From Aestuariivita sp. (GTDB lineage Bacteria > Pseudomonadota > Alphaproteobacteria > Rhodobacterales > Rhodobacteraceae), in contig NZ_JAAWWD010000047.1 in the NCBI RefSeq assembly GCF_021404545.1, forward strand, positions 1 through 52,087: a stretch of 52,087 bases of DNA, written 5' to 3'. Shown in pieces: positions 1 through 8,132 of this stretch (position 1 is the first letter of the stretch; each line of letters starts with the position of its first letter). The notes beneath the pieces are model-generated. The model worked only from the letters and a program-made list of their open reading frames with translations. It ran no database searches and was not told the DNA's origin. Position numbers and translations under genes: made by a program.

Positions 1-63
1 GTTTTTTTTGTTGTGACGCGGCCCGGCCCACTGCGCCCCCCCCCCCCGTGTTCGGCGGCAGCG
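1..63. other. Low-complexity contig end
   Basis: The first bases hold a T-run and a run of about 13 C just outside the broken transposase gene. The right end of the window also finishes in a poly-C run inside a related transposase. I read this as a contig edge at a repeated element with doubtful homopolymer lengths, not as a functional sequence. Confidence 0.5.
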
Positions 64-949
64 TCAGATGCCGCCATAGCGCGGTGTGCCGGGCGGGCGG
101 TGCTGCAGCGAGATCCCATGCTCTTCAGCGCCCCGCTTCATCGCTTTGGACCGGAACTCCTTGGCGTTGTCGACATGAATGGTCTCCGGCAGGCCCGCGG
201 AGGGCCAATCTGCGTCGATCCCAAGGGCGTTCAGCCAGTCACTCTTAGGCTGCACCACATGCTGGATGGCCAGTGAGACGGATAGCGCCGATGGTGGCTC
301 AAGGGTCAGGTAGAAACCAGCCACCATACGGCTCGCGATATCGATCGCGAGCGTCAGCCAAGGCCGTTGCAAAGGCTTCCGATGGATCCGATCCACAGCG
401 ATGACATTGACCAGCGTGTGATCGATCTGGACAACTTCATAGGCTCGCTCAACCCGATAGCTGCCCGGCACCGGTCGATGGCGTTGCCGCGCGACCTTTG
501 CCCCTTCTCGCGCCGCGGACAGCTCAGCCGGGTTCAGGGCCATCACACGCTTCCGCAGTGTAGACCAGCAAGGTGCCTTCAGCTCCTTTGCACGACATCG
601 CCTGCGAACCTCTTTGTGAAGCGCGTTGATGCTCGGGCTCGGACGGTGACTTGAAAAACTGATCGATCGCCTCCGACACCACCGCTTCGATCTCATCCGG
701 TAGGCGGCGGCTCCCGGTTTGCGTTCCAGGCGAAGATGCCAGAAGCGAACTGGTGAGAGGGCGCGCCTTGTAGGCCCGGATCAGCTCATAAAGGCGGGAA
801 CGTTTGACCCCCAACTCTCGGCACGCTGCGAGGAAATCAGAACGCGAGATACGCTGCTGAGTGGTCAACCGACGGATCACCGCTTCCCGCTGAACCGCCT
901 GTTCCCAGGCGTCATCATCCGCCGCGGCGATGTCCAAACGATCGACCAT
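64..949 (-). pseudogene. Mu/TniA-type DDE transposase, frameshifted and truncated
   Basis: Integrase-core transposase of the Mu/Tn552/TniA type, read on the minus strand from an ATG at 949. The N-terminal part (949 to about 650) is a helix-turn-helix-like region starting MVDRLDIAAADD. The catalytic core continues in a different frame from about 650, with QIDHT and HVDNAKEF carrying the first two acidic residues, then RPPGTPRYGG. The shift near 640-650 breaks the frame, and the gene stops about half way through the family's usual length at the window edge. It is probably inactive unless the shift is programmed or a sequencing error. A related transposase lies at the right end of the window. 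Two near-identical 17-bp repeats upstream (1023-1107) may be part of its transposon end. Confidence 0.75.
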
Positions 950-1022
950 GCCCTGAACCCAGAAAACACTATCTTATGTCCGATAATGAAATTAGAATCC
1001 ACAAATGAAACAAGAACGACAT

Positions 1023-1107
1023 ACAGTCTCATGAATTCCGACCCAATCTCAAAAACGAAGAACCGGCAAACCCTTGAAAACAAATGGCCCACAGTCTCAA
1101 GAATTCC
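1023..1107. repeat. Pair of 17-bp direct repeats upstream of the left transposase
   Basis: The sequence acagtctcatgaattcc at 1023-1039 recurs with one mismatch at 1091-1107 (acagtctcaagaattcc), 68 bp apart. Repeated transposase-binding sites inside the ends are typical of Mu/Tn552/Tn5053-type elements, so these may mark the end of the left transposon. That assignment is inference. The second copy falls within the longest reading frame of the adjacent recombinase, which suggests that gene starts further downstream. Confidence 0.4.
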
Positions 1108-2210
1108 AGCAGTCCGACACAGAGCATGAGACGTCGACCTCAGCGTCTGCAGATACGACGGCTGAGTACGAGCGCGACGAGAGGGATCACTCGGAAAGCA
1201 CTCCGATCGCCTTGCCCGCGCATGTCGCCGGATCAGGCACGCTTGATCGGTTGGTTGAGAATGCACGTGGCTACGCCAAAGCCTCGACGGCCGAGAACAC
1301 CAACAGGGCTTACGCGGCCGATTGGAGTCACTTCACGCGGTGGTGTAGGATGAGAGGAACAGACCCGCTGCCCCCCTCGCCCGAACTGGTCGGCCTCTAT
1401 CTGGCCGATCTGGCCGCGCCGACAAATGGGTCCCCTGCCCTAACTGTCTCGACCATAGACCGGCGTCTCTCTGGCCTCAGCTGGAATTACGGGCAACGCG
1501 GGTTCTCTCTCAACCGCAAGGACCGCCACATCGCCACGGTACTGGCCGGGATCAAGCGCAAACATGGGCGCCCGCCAGTGCAGAAGGAGGCGGTCCTGCC
1601 GGAGGACATCCTGGCGATGGTGGCTTGTCTGCCCTTCGATCTGCGCGGGCTCAGGGATCGGGCGATCCTGCTGCTGGGCTTTGCCGGTGGCTTGCGCCGC
1701 TCGGAGATCGTCAGCCTGGATATGGGCAAGGACGACACGCCCGGCAGCGGCGGCTGGATCGAGATCCTCGATGACGGCGTCGTGCTGACATTGAATGCCA
1801 AGACCGGCTGGCGTGAGGTCGAGATTGGCCGTGGATCGGCTGAGCAAACTTGCCCGGTCCATGCGCTGGAGCAGTGGCTGCATTTTGCGAAGATCGATTT
1901 TGGGCCAGTGTTCGTGCGGACCTCGCGCGATGGCAAGCGCACCCTGGACGCGCGCCTTTCGGACAAACATGTCGCCCGGCTGATCAAGGCGATGGTGCTG
2001 AAGAGCGGCATCCGTGCAGAGCTGCCCGAAGCTGATCGCCTCGCGCTGTTCTCGGGTCATTCCCTCCGCGCCGGGCTTGCCAGTTCGGCCGAGGTCGATG
2101 AGCGGTATGTGCAAAAACAGCTTGGCCACGCCAGCGCCGAAATGACCCGCCGCTATCAACGCCGCAGAGACCGGTTCCGGGTCAACCTGACCAAGGCCGC
2201 GGGACTGTGA
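1074..2210 (+). CDS. Tyrosine recombinase/integrase
   Basis: Site-specific recombinase of the phage-integrase family, up to 378 aa. The core-binding SAM-like region is near residues 55-170 (NTNRAYAADWSHF). The catalytic domain shows the first Arg in GGLRRSEI, the H-x-x-R box in GHSLRAGL, the second His in LGHAS and a terminal Tyr in RRYQRR, so the active site looks complete. The start is uncertain: the longest frame opens with TTG at 1074, has no in-frame ATG before the core domain, and overlaps a transposon-end repeat. Placed beside repABC, such enzymes often resolve plasmid multimers or integrate cassettes; that role is inferred. It is followed by the candidate parS palindrome. Confidence 0.85.
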   Translation: MKTNGPQSQEFQQSDTEHETSTSASADTTAEYERDERDHSESTPIALPAHVAGSGTLDRLVENARGYAKASTAENTNRAYAADWSHFTRWCRMRGTDPLPPSPELVGLYLADLAAPTNGSPALTVSTIDRRLSGLSWNYGQRGFSLNRKDRHIATVLAGIKRKHGRPPVQKEAVLPEDILAMVACLPFDLRGLRDRAILLLGFAGGLRRSEIVSLDMGKDDTPGSGGWIEILDDGVVLTLNAKTGWREVEIGRGSAEQTCPVHALEQWLHFAKIDFGPVFVRTSRDGKRTLDARLSDKHVARLIKAMVLKSGIRAELPEADRLALFSGHSLRAGLASSAEVDERYVQKQLGHASAEMTRRYQRRRDRFRVNLTKAAGL

Positions 2211-2559
2211 TGGGGAGTTCTCAGCTGTGAACTCCTGCACTGTGCGGTCAGTTAAGAATATGTTCACAGCTGTGAACCCGCGATCTTTCCGCCCCGCCCC
2301 GTCCCGGACTGACGGACGAGCCACCTCTCTGCTCTCAAACCGGCCGTGGACCATTCCGAACCAGGCCAGACCGCTTGGCAAGCCAGAGCAGTCCATCCGG
2401 CGAGATAGCCGATCCACACCCGTGCAGGCCGGACCCTTCCCCGCTTAACCTGCCCATTCGCGTGCCACCCTCTTTTGGCGGCGGGCGCACGATGAGACCC
2501 GCCACATCCTCGGGGAGGCAAATCACAGATCTCGCGCGATCCTTTCTGCCGACCCCCCC
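2211..2559. other. Intergenic region downstream of repC
   Basis: About 350 bases between the recombinase stop and the repC stop. I see no convincing gene. It holds the palindrome at 2262-2277 and a half-copy of it at 2222-2232, which fits a plasmid partition site region. Confidence 0.5.
2262..2277. promoter_or_regulatory. Perfect 16-bp palindrome, candidate parS
   Basis: GTTCACAGCTGTGAAC is a perfect 16-bp palindrome about 280 bp past the repC stop. An extra half-copy, CAGCTGTGAAC, lies at 2222-2232. RepABC plasmids carry short palindromic centromere-like sites bound by RepB, placed upstream of repA, between the par genes or downstream of repC. Position and symmetry fit; binding is inferred. 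Confidence 0.6.
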
Positions 2560-3759
2560 CTATGCCGCCTCGCGCCGCATCAACGCCATGACCATCGGAC
2601 CGCAACTGAAGGCGCCGTCTTCGGCCTTGCGGGTGAGGCTGCGCAAATACCCCCCGGGCGAGGAAATCTGATCGAACCGTTCCAGCATGGCGGCCACCAC
2701 TACCGCGGCCTCCTCGGGGCCCATGGCGCGTTGCGCGGCCTCCCAGGCGGATGGGGAGATGCCCATCATCGGACGCACGATGTCGGCCGCGCGCACAAGC
2801 TGATGCCAATGCCGGATCTTGTCGGGCACATAGGTTTGAATCTCGGCGCATGTGGCCAGGACCAGGCCCAGCGGGACATTGGGCAGATGCTGATCCGTAA
2901 CCATGGGGTCCGGTTCTGACCGTGGTATGTCAGCGGAGCAGGCCTCGTCCGCCTTTGCTTTTTTTAAGCAAGGTTCAAGATCATAAGAGTCTGTCTTTGA
3001 ATTCTGATAATGCTGCCCGGAATGGTGGTCATTGGTGCTCAGATTTTGTGTCTGAGGCTCCAGAATGTCACGTGCTTCGGTCAACGCATCGACAAGATCC
3101 GTCCGGATCGCGTCGAGATCTTCCAGTGTTAGCTTGCGGCGCAGCGCACGGGCGGTGAGCACCGCCAGATCGCCGAGCCGGTCCCAGAGGGGCATAGGCC
3201 GCGTCTCGGCCCCATAGGCCACCAGACCCGCCAAATCGCGCCGCATGAGGCTGACCGACTGGCGCAGGCGCTGATAGCGTTGCTCCGCGGCGCGGGTATC
3301 CTCGGCCAATGCGCAGATCTCTGCAAACCGGCGGGGCAGGGGGCTGAGATCAAAGCCGAACGCCTCTTTTGCGTCGCCATAGCGCCGGGCATAGCGTTTG
3401 CCATTCGGGCTGTCGCGGCGCAGGATCAGCCCGGCACGGACCAGCCCCGCCAGGTGGCGGCGCATGGTCGAACAGGGCATGCCGTTCAGGCGGGCGCAGA
3501 TCGCGGCATTGGACGGATGGATAACCAGATCGGCGCTGTTGCCGCCAAGGATGGTGCCTGGGTGAAAGCTGAGCAGGGCCTGAAGCACGGTCAGCTCGCG
3601 GTCGGTCACTCCCAGGCGGGTACGGGCGGTGGCCAACTCGCGCAGCACCTCCCATTTGTTGGCGCCCTGCGGCGGCAGGTCGGGCTGCGCCGCGCACTGC
3701 TGTGCCAGCAGGGCAGCATCCATGGGTCGCCGAAACGACGTTATGGGCGTATAGGTCAT
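2560..3759 (-). CDS. repC: Plasmid replication initiator RepC
   Basis: RepC initiates replication of repABC plasmids by binding the origin inside its own gene. The 399-aa length is usual for the family. An N-terminal winged-helix region includes DRELTVLQALLSFHPG and HPSNAAICARLNGMPCSTM, the C-terminal domain includes WEAAQRAMGPEEAAVVVAAM, and a polar linker joins them around residues 235-285. The start is the ATG at 3759, preceded by only a weak ribosome-binding sequence, as is common for repC. A hyphenated palindrome (TTCTGT at 3764-3769, ACAGAA at 3778-3783, CACGTG in its centre) lies directly upstream. The gene is last in repA-repB-repC and is separated from repB by 176 bp that encode a counter-transcribed RNA, the expected negative regulator of RepC synthesis. 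Confidence 0.93.
   Translation of the reverse strand: MTYTPITSFRRPMDAALLAQQCAAQPDLPPQGANKWEVLRELATARTRLGVTDRELTVLQALLSFHPGTILGGNSADLVIHPSNAAICARLNGMPCSTMRRHLAGLVRAGLILRRDSPNGKRYARRYGDAKEAFGFDLSPLPRRFAEICALAEDTRAAEQRYQRLRQSVSLMRRDLAGLVAYGAETRPMPLWDRLGDLAVLTARALRRKLTLEDLDAIRTDLVDALTEARDILEPQTQNLSTNDHHSGQHYQNSKTDSYDLEPCLKKAKADEACSADIPRSEPDPMVTDQHLPNVPLGLVLATCAEIQTYVPDKIRHWHQLVRAADIVRPMMGISPSAWEAAQRAMGPEEAAVVVAAMLERFDQISSPGGYLRSLTRKAEDGAFSCGPMVMALMRREAA
2940..3070. other. AT-rich segment within repC, candidate oriV
   Basis: A distinctly AT-richer stretch sits in the linker-coding part of repC and includes an inverted repeat TTGCTT-N5-AAGCAA at 2955-2971. In studied repABC plasmids the replication origin maps to an AT-rich stretch within repC. 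The assignment here is by position and composition only. Confidence 0.45.
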
Positions 3760-3809
3760 GATATTCTGTCACGTGGCACAGAAAAGACGCGCCGCGAATC
3801 ACTTATGAC

Positions 3810-3838
3810 TTGCGGGAAAGGGTGCCGACCAGTATCCT
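3810..3838 (+). promoter_or_regulatory. Promoter of the counter-transcribed RNA
   Basis: TTGCGG at 3810-3815 and TATCCT at 3833-3838 are separated by exactly 17 bases, on the strand opposite to repABC. They precede a terminator-like hairpin by about 25 bases, the arrangement expected for a short antisense RNA. Confidence 0.5.
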
Positions 3839-3844
3839 GAGGGT

Positions 3845-3899
3845 GCTAGACAACAAGATTTGGTCTCGTGGGGCATCCGCTTTGCGGGACCTTTTCTTT
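3845..3899 (+). ncRNA. Small counter-transcribed RNA between repB and repC
   Basis: repABC plasmids encode a short antisense RNA in the repB-repC gap that lowers RepC translation or elongation and acts in incompatibility. Here a sigma70-like promoter (3810-3838) points against the operon and is followed by a hairpin with nested stems, GGTC...GACC enclosing CCGC-TTT-GCGG (3862-3891), then a T-rich tail. The predicted RNA is about 50-55 nt. The 5' end is inferred from the promoter spacing. Confidence 0.55.
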
Positions 3900-3935
3900 A
3901 CCTGTTCGTGCCTCCTGTTTTATCTGCTCTTGCTC

Positions 3936-4949
3936 TCAGTCTTCTCCGCGCCTTTGCCAGCGCGAATGAAGCTCTTCCAGGACGCTGTCGGCCCTGTGTT
4001 CCAGCCAATCGGCAAAGCTGCCATCGTCGATATCGAGACGCAGGCCTTGCGCGGATTTGCGCAAGGTACCCAACCGCTGCCCCGCTGCATGCAGCGAGCG
4101 GACTTTGGGTTTATCCTTGCTTTTCTGTGGTTTGGGTTTGGCGTCGCCGCGCGCGACTTCGGCCAGCACGGTGTCGAACGCCGCCTGCGACGGGTCGGTC
4201 TGTGTGTCGGCGCCCGTGACCATGTCAGTGACGGCCCGGCTGTGGGCGTCTTCGGCGAGGCGGATCAGGTGATCGGGGCTGAGATGGGTCGCTTCGATCG
4301 CCTTGGCCAGCGTGTCCCACCGGGGGCGGCCCACGCCATGGGCGGGACCGATGGCGCGGGCAAGATCCGGTGTCACGGTATCGACGATGGCCAGCGCCAT
4401 CGAGATGGCCGATTTGGCCACGGTCAACACTTCGGCGACCTGCGACTGAGTGCCAAAGCCGACTTCGATCAATTCACGGGCAAAGAGGGCCTTTTCGATA
4501 TAGCTGAGATCGCGGCGGGCCATGTTCTCCGAGATCTGTGCCCGGACAGCGGCGGTGTCGTCGAGCGTGGCGACCAGGGCGCGGACTTTCTCGACCTTGT
4601 CGGATTGGCGGATCGCCTCAAGCCTGCGGCGGCCATAGACCAGCAGATAGCGGTCGGGTTCGGTAGGATGGCGGCGCACGAGGATGGGCACGGTCTGGCC
4701 GTTCGCCTCGATCGCGTCGCGCAGGTCGTAGATATCCGACGGGTCCAGCCGATCGGTGAGGCGGGTATCGTCGATGGTCCGGGGATCGAGCTCCCAGACG
4801 TTGTGGCCATCCACCGCATCGCGGGCCGAGCGCAGGGCCCGATTGGCGGTCATCATCGACGGGGTCGGAGCCGTGGTGGACGGCGCAGGCCCCCCCGCAG
4901 CGGCGAGGCTGTCGAGCATCGAAAGCCGCTTTTTCCGGTTCTGTGTCAT
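3936..4949 (-). CDS. repB: Plasmid partition protein RepB (ParB family)
   Basis: RepB is the centromere-binding protein of repABC partition and a partner of RepA. The 337-aa protein starts MTQNRKKRLSMLDSL, the usual basic N-terminus for contact with RepA. A ParB/Srx-like nuclease-fold domain follows at about residues 65-160 (GQTVPILVRRHP, YLLVYGRRRLEA, then ISENMARRDLSYIEKA), with a helix-turn-helix near FGTQSQVAEVLTVAKSAIS. It overlaps repA by 4 nt (ATG within the repA stop region), so translation is probably coupled. Likely binding sites are the palindromes at 2262-2277 and 6149-6165. Confidence 0.93.
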   Translation of the reverse strand: MTQNRKKRLSMLDSLAAAGGPAPSTTAPTPSMMTANRALRSARDAVDGHNVWELDPRTIDDTRLTDRLDPSDIYDLRDAIEANGQTVPILVRRHPTEPDRYLLVYGRRRLEAIRQSDKVEKVRALVATLDDTAAVRAQISENMARRDLSYIEKALFARELIEVGFGTQSQVAEVLTVAKSAISMALAIVDTVTPDLARAIGPAHGVGRPRWDTLAKAIEATHLSPDHLIRLAEDAHSRAVTDMVTGADTQTDPSQAAFDTVLAEVARGDAKPKPQKSKDKPKVRSLHAAGQRLGTLRKSAQGLRLDIDDGSFADWLEHRADSVLEELHSRWQRRGED

Positions 4950-6133
4950 GGGCGCCCCCAGGTTTGCTGAATCAGCGCTGCGATTTCATCGTTGACGGCG
5001 TTCAGGCTTTCCATCGCGCGGTCATAGGTGGACCGGGTGAAGGCGCTGCGCTCGACCTCGTAGAGTGTCTGTTTGGTCAGGCCCGCATCGGATATGGCGG
5101 TGGATTTCAGCATCGGCGCATTCAGAACCTTTTCGGCATACATGGTGCGCAGAAAGGCGACGATCCGGTTTTGCGGTGCGTCGGTGGGTTCGTACCGGGT
5201 CAGCAGATAGCGCATCCAGTCGTGGGACATATCCGCGCCCGAATCCGCGATCACATCCATCAGATCGGCGGTCATGCGCAGAAATTGCGACATCGACATC
5301 ACGTCCAGCATTTCAGGATGGATCGTCACCAGCACCCCGGTGGCCGCCGACAGCGCGGACATGGTCAGAAACCCCAGTTGCGGCGGGCAATCGATGACCA
5401 CCACATCGTAATTGGCATCGACCTGGGCCAGCGCCTCTTTCACCCGGAAAAAGAACAGGCCCGCATTGCCCTGCGCCAGTGCGCGGGGGGTGTCATGCTC
5501 GAACTCCATCAGTTCGAGATTGCCTGGGATCAGATCGAGGTTCGGGATATAGGTGGGCCGGATCACATCGCGGATCGGCACCGGATCGTCATAGCGGATG
5601 GCATCGTACAGCGTGCCGCCCTGCGGCAGGTCGTATTCCGGCTGCACCCCGTGTAACGAGGTGAAGGAGGCCTGCGGGTCGAGATCGATGCCCAGCACGC
5701 GGTAGCCCTTGAGCGCCAGCCGCTGGGCCAGATGGGCCGAGGTCGTGGTCTTGCCCGAGCCGCCCTTGAAGTTCATCACGCCGATGATCTGCAAATGGTC
5801 GCCGTCGCGCCGCCCCGGCAGGTAATCGCCGGATCTGCGCGCGGTCTTTTCCAGCAGCACCCGCAACGCCTGGATATCGTGCGCCGAGTAATGCCGCCGG
5901 TTGCCCGGGGTGACTTCGGGTATGGGGCCTTTGCCATCCAGATGCAGCTTGCGCAGATAGCTGTCGTTGACACCCAGAAGGGCGGCGGCCTCTCCGCTGG
6001 TGAAGGTGCGCATGGTTTTGGCGGCGTCGGGGGGAAACAGGCTCTCGCGCTGCGCATGAAGCTGCGTCGCGAGCGCCTCGGAATGTTGCCTTATGACTGC
6101 GTTCAGGTCATCTTGCGCAAAGATCTTGTTCAT
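4946..6133 (-). CDS. repA: Plasmid partition ATPase RepA (ParA family)
   Basis: RepA is the partition ATPase and also represses repABC transcription. It has an N-terminal MerR-like helix-turn-helix region (TSGEAAALLGVNDSYLRKL) and a deviant Walker A, FKGGSGKTTTSAHLAQ, followed by VVVIDCPPQLGF. The start is taken as the ATG at 6133 (MNKIFAQDDL), which has a strong GGGAGG about 11 nt upstream; a longer in-frame extension to 6262 would cover the operator palindrome and is unlikely to be translated. This gives 395 aa, typical for the family. First gene of repABC; downstream repB overlaps by 4 nt. Confidence 0.94.
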   Translation of the reverse strand: MNKIFAQDDLNAVIRQHSEALATQLHAQRESLFPPDAAKTMRTFTSGEAAALLGVNDSYLRKLHLDGKGPIPEVTPGNRRHYSAHDIQALRVLLEKTARRSGDYLPGRRDGDHLQIIGVMNFKGGSGKTTTSAHLAQRLALKGYRVLGIDLDPQASFTSLHGVQPEYDLPQGGTLYDAIRYDDPVPIRDVIRPTYIPNLDLIPGNLELMEFEHDTPRALAQGNAGLFFFRVKEALAQVDANYDVVVIDCPPQLGFLTMSALSAATGVLVTIHPEMLDVMSMSQFLRMTADLMDVIADSGADMSHDWMRYLLTRYEPTDAPQNRIVAFLRTMYAEKVLNAPMLKSTAISDAGLTKQTLYEVERSAFTRSTYDRAMESLNAVNDEIAALIQQTWGRP

Positions 6134-6148
6134 CTGCCCTATCACCTC

Positions 6149-6165
6149 CCGTGACGTGTTCACGG
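6149..6165. promoter_or_regulatory. Inverted repeat upstream of repA (operator or second partition site)
   Basis: CCGTGA-CGTGT-TCACGG is an inverted repeat with 6-bp arms, 16 nt upstream of the repA start and just before its ribosome-binding site. In repABC systems RepA, aided by RepB, represses its own promoter, so an operator is expected here. It differs from the 2262-2277 palindrome. Function is inferred. Confidence 0.5.
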
Positions 6166-6300
6166 TTTCTGGCGTTTTTATGCTTCTTTTCGTGACTATT
6201 GCCGCAACAAGCGGATTCGCGCAAGGTATTTCCACATATGGTGTCTTTTCGGCACGGGGCACACAAGCGGCGCGCCATACCGGATCGGAGGGGCGCGCCC

Positions 6301-7029
6301 TTAACGCTCTTTCTCGTCGAGCCAGTTTTTGATGATCTCGCGATGCCGGACGCGCCCGTAGCTGGGGAAGTGGCCGCCATGCACAACCCGCACCGGCAGA
6401 TCGTAAAGGCGCACCATCGACGCGTGATAGTCGGCGGCGTTGGCGTGGTAGGTGTCTTCGATCAGCGGCCCGTCATAGACGATATCGCCGGAAAACAGGA
6501 TACCCGTCGCCTGTTCCCAAAGAGCGATGCCGCCGGGCGAATGGCCGGGGGTATGGATGACCTCGAAATGCCGGTCGCCCAGATCGACGATATCGCCATC
6601 GTCAAGCAGGCGGGTGGCAGGGGCGGCGCGCACGTCATATGTTGCGGACGCATAGGGCAGGGGCGGAAGGCAGTGAAAGATGTCGTCCGTTACATAAGGA
6701 TCGGCCAGGATCGCGGCACGGTCGGGATGGGCGAGAATGTCGGCCTCGGCCCGGTGTACGGCGCGATCGTCAAATTCGTGATGACAGCCGATATGATCGA
6801 AATGAGTGTGGCTGGCCACGGCGGTCAGCGCCCGTTCCGTCACCAGCGGCACCCACTCGCGCAGCGAGACGACGCCCATGCCGCTATCGACCAGCATATC
6901 GCGGTCGCGGCCGCGAACATGCCAGACATTGCAACGGTAGAACTCTTGGATATGCGGCTCGTCGATGAGCGTGACTTCATCACCGACGCGGCGGATCCTG
7001 TACCAGTCTTCGGGGCGGGCGCGCTCCAT
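6301..7029 (-). CDS. Metallo-beta-lactamase-fold hydrolase
   Basis: Cytoplasmic zinc hydrolase of the metallo-beta-lactamase superfamily, 242 aa. The metal-binding HxHxDH box is SHTHFDHIG (His74, His76, Asp78, His79). Further ligands are in HTPGHSPGG, GDIVYDG and VVHGGH. Substrate unknown; the family includes glyoxalase II, lactonases and other thioester or ester hydrolases. The start is the ATG at 7029 (MERARPEDW), preceded by GAGGA. The reading frame runs further upstream only because it reads into the tandem duplication at 7030-7149. Before that duplication the gene would have started 4 nt after the ATPase stop, so it belongs to the transporter operon and may act on the imported compound. 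Confidence 0.8.
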   Translation of the reverse strand: MERARPEDWYRIRRVGDEVTLIDEPHIQEFYRCNVWHVRGRDRDMLVDSGMGVVSLREWVPLVTERALTAVASHTHFDHIGCHHEFDDRAVHRAEADILAHPDRAAILADPYVTDDIFHCLPPLPYASATYDVRAAPATRLLDDGDIVDLGDRHFEVIHTPGHSPGGIALWEQATGILFSGDIVYDGPLIEDTYHANAADYHASMVRLYDLPVRVVHGGHFPSYGRVRHREIIKNWLDEKER

Positions 7030-7149
7030 CTCTAATCCTCTGCTGCAAAGACGCAAAAGGCGTCCGCATCCGCCGACAGCATCATCGTTCTCTAATCCTC
7101 TGCTGCAAAGACGCAAAAGGCGTCCGCATCCGCCGACAGCATCATCGTT
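7030..7149. repeat. Exact 60-bp tandem duplication
   Basis: Bases 7030-7089 and 7090-7149 are identical. The unit covers the last codons and stop of the ABC ATPase gene (7092-8132). The outer copy (7030-7089) repeats those codons outside the gene and pushes the downstream hydrolase start 60 bp away from the ATPase stop. The perfect identity suggests a recent event or an assembly artefact. Confidence 0.95.
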
Positions 7150-8132
7150 TCGCCCTCGCCAGGCAAGCGACCGGGGGGAAGATGGGCGATCAGGACCCTG
7201 TCGGGGTCGGCATCCATGCTGAGATGCGCGCGGATGTGGGTGCCAAAGAAGGCCGCCGTCTTCACCCGTGCGGGGCCAAGCGGGACGGGACCGTCACCTG
7301 GACGGATCGCCTCGGGCCGGATGCAGACATTGACGGGGCCTGTCCCGTGCCCGCCAAGCGCCAGCGACCCGAGGGGCGTGTCGATCCCCGAGCCGGCCCC
7401 GCATCCGGGGATATGGTTCATCTCGCCCATGAAATCGGCGGCAAACAGCGTCGCGGGCTGGCGATAGATGCGCATCGGCGGGCCCTGATCCTCGATCCGG
7501 CCCGCGTTCATCACCACGATCCTGTCGGCGATGGCCAGGGCTTCCTCCTGATCGTGAGTGACATGGACAAAGGTGGTGCCGACCTTGCGCTGGATCGCTT
7601 TGAGTTCGTCCTGCATCGCGCGCCTGAGCTTGAGGTCGAGCGCGCCAAGCGGTTCGTCCAGCAACAGCACATCCGGTTCGACTGCCAATGCCCGGGCGAG
7701 GGCGACGCGCTGGCGCTGGCCGCCCGACATCTCATGCGGGCGCCTGGATGCGGCCCCGGCCAGCCCGACAAGATCAAGCAGAGCCTCGGCCCGGGCGTGG
7801 CGGGCGCGGCGGGCCATGCCGCCCATGCGCAGTCCGAACCCCACATTGTCGCGCAGGCTCATATGCGGAAACAGCGCATAGTCCTGAAACATCGTGGTCG
7901 TGGGACGGCGGGCCGGGGCGACATGGGTCATGTCGCGCCCGCCGATCAGAACCTGCCCCCGGGACGGGTCGATAAAGCCGCCCAGCACCGACAGGAGCGT
8001 GGTCTTGCCGCACCCCGAGGGGCCCAGAAGGGTGATGTACTCCCCCGCCTCGATCTGGAGGGCGATATCCTTGAGCGCGTGGAACGGACCGAACCAGTGG
8101 TCGATACCCGTCAGCAGCACCGGAGCTGTCAT
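7092..8132 (-). CDS. ABC transporter ATP-binding protein, PotA-like
   Basis: ATPase of a polyamine-type (PotABCD/Fbp-like) importer at the inner face of the membrane, 346 aa. It has Walker [10 protein letters not shown], the signature [15 protein letters not shown], Walker [13 protein letters not shown], the H-loop THDQEEAL, and a C-terminal TOBE-like domain (about 240-346) typical of the PotA group. Its start overlaps the upstream permease stop by 4 nt. The C-terminal codons lie in a 60-bp tandem duplication. The substrate cannot be fixed; spermidine/putrescine-family importers also carry other small amines and organic acids. Confidence 0.88.
   Translation of the reverse strand: MTAPVLLTGIDHWFGPFHALKDIALQIEAGEYITLLGPSGCGKTTLLSVLGGFIDPSRGQVLIGGRDMTHVAPARRPTTTMFQDYALFPHMSLRDNVGFGLRMGGMARRARHARAEALLDLVGLAGAASRRPHEMSGGQRQRVALARALAVEPDVLLLDEPLGALDLKLRRAMQDELKAIQRKVGTTFVHVTHDQEEALAIADRIVVMNAGRIEDQGPPMRIYRQPATLFAADFMGEMNHIPGCGAGSGIDTPLGSLALGGHGTGPVNVCIRPEAIRPGDGPVPLGPARVKTAAFFGTHIRAHLSMDADPDRVLIAHLPPGRLPGEGETMMLSADADAFCVFAAED

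Noticed and set aside
3810-4970. Long plus-strand frame (386 codons) opposite repB
   Set aside because: Composition is that of an antisense frame in GC-rich DNA, and repB on the minus strand explains the region with clear ParB motifs.
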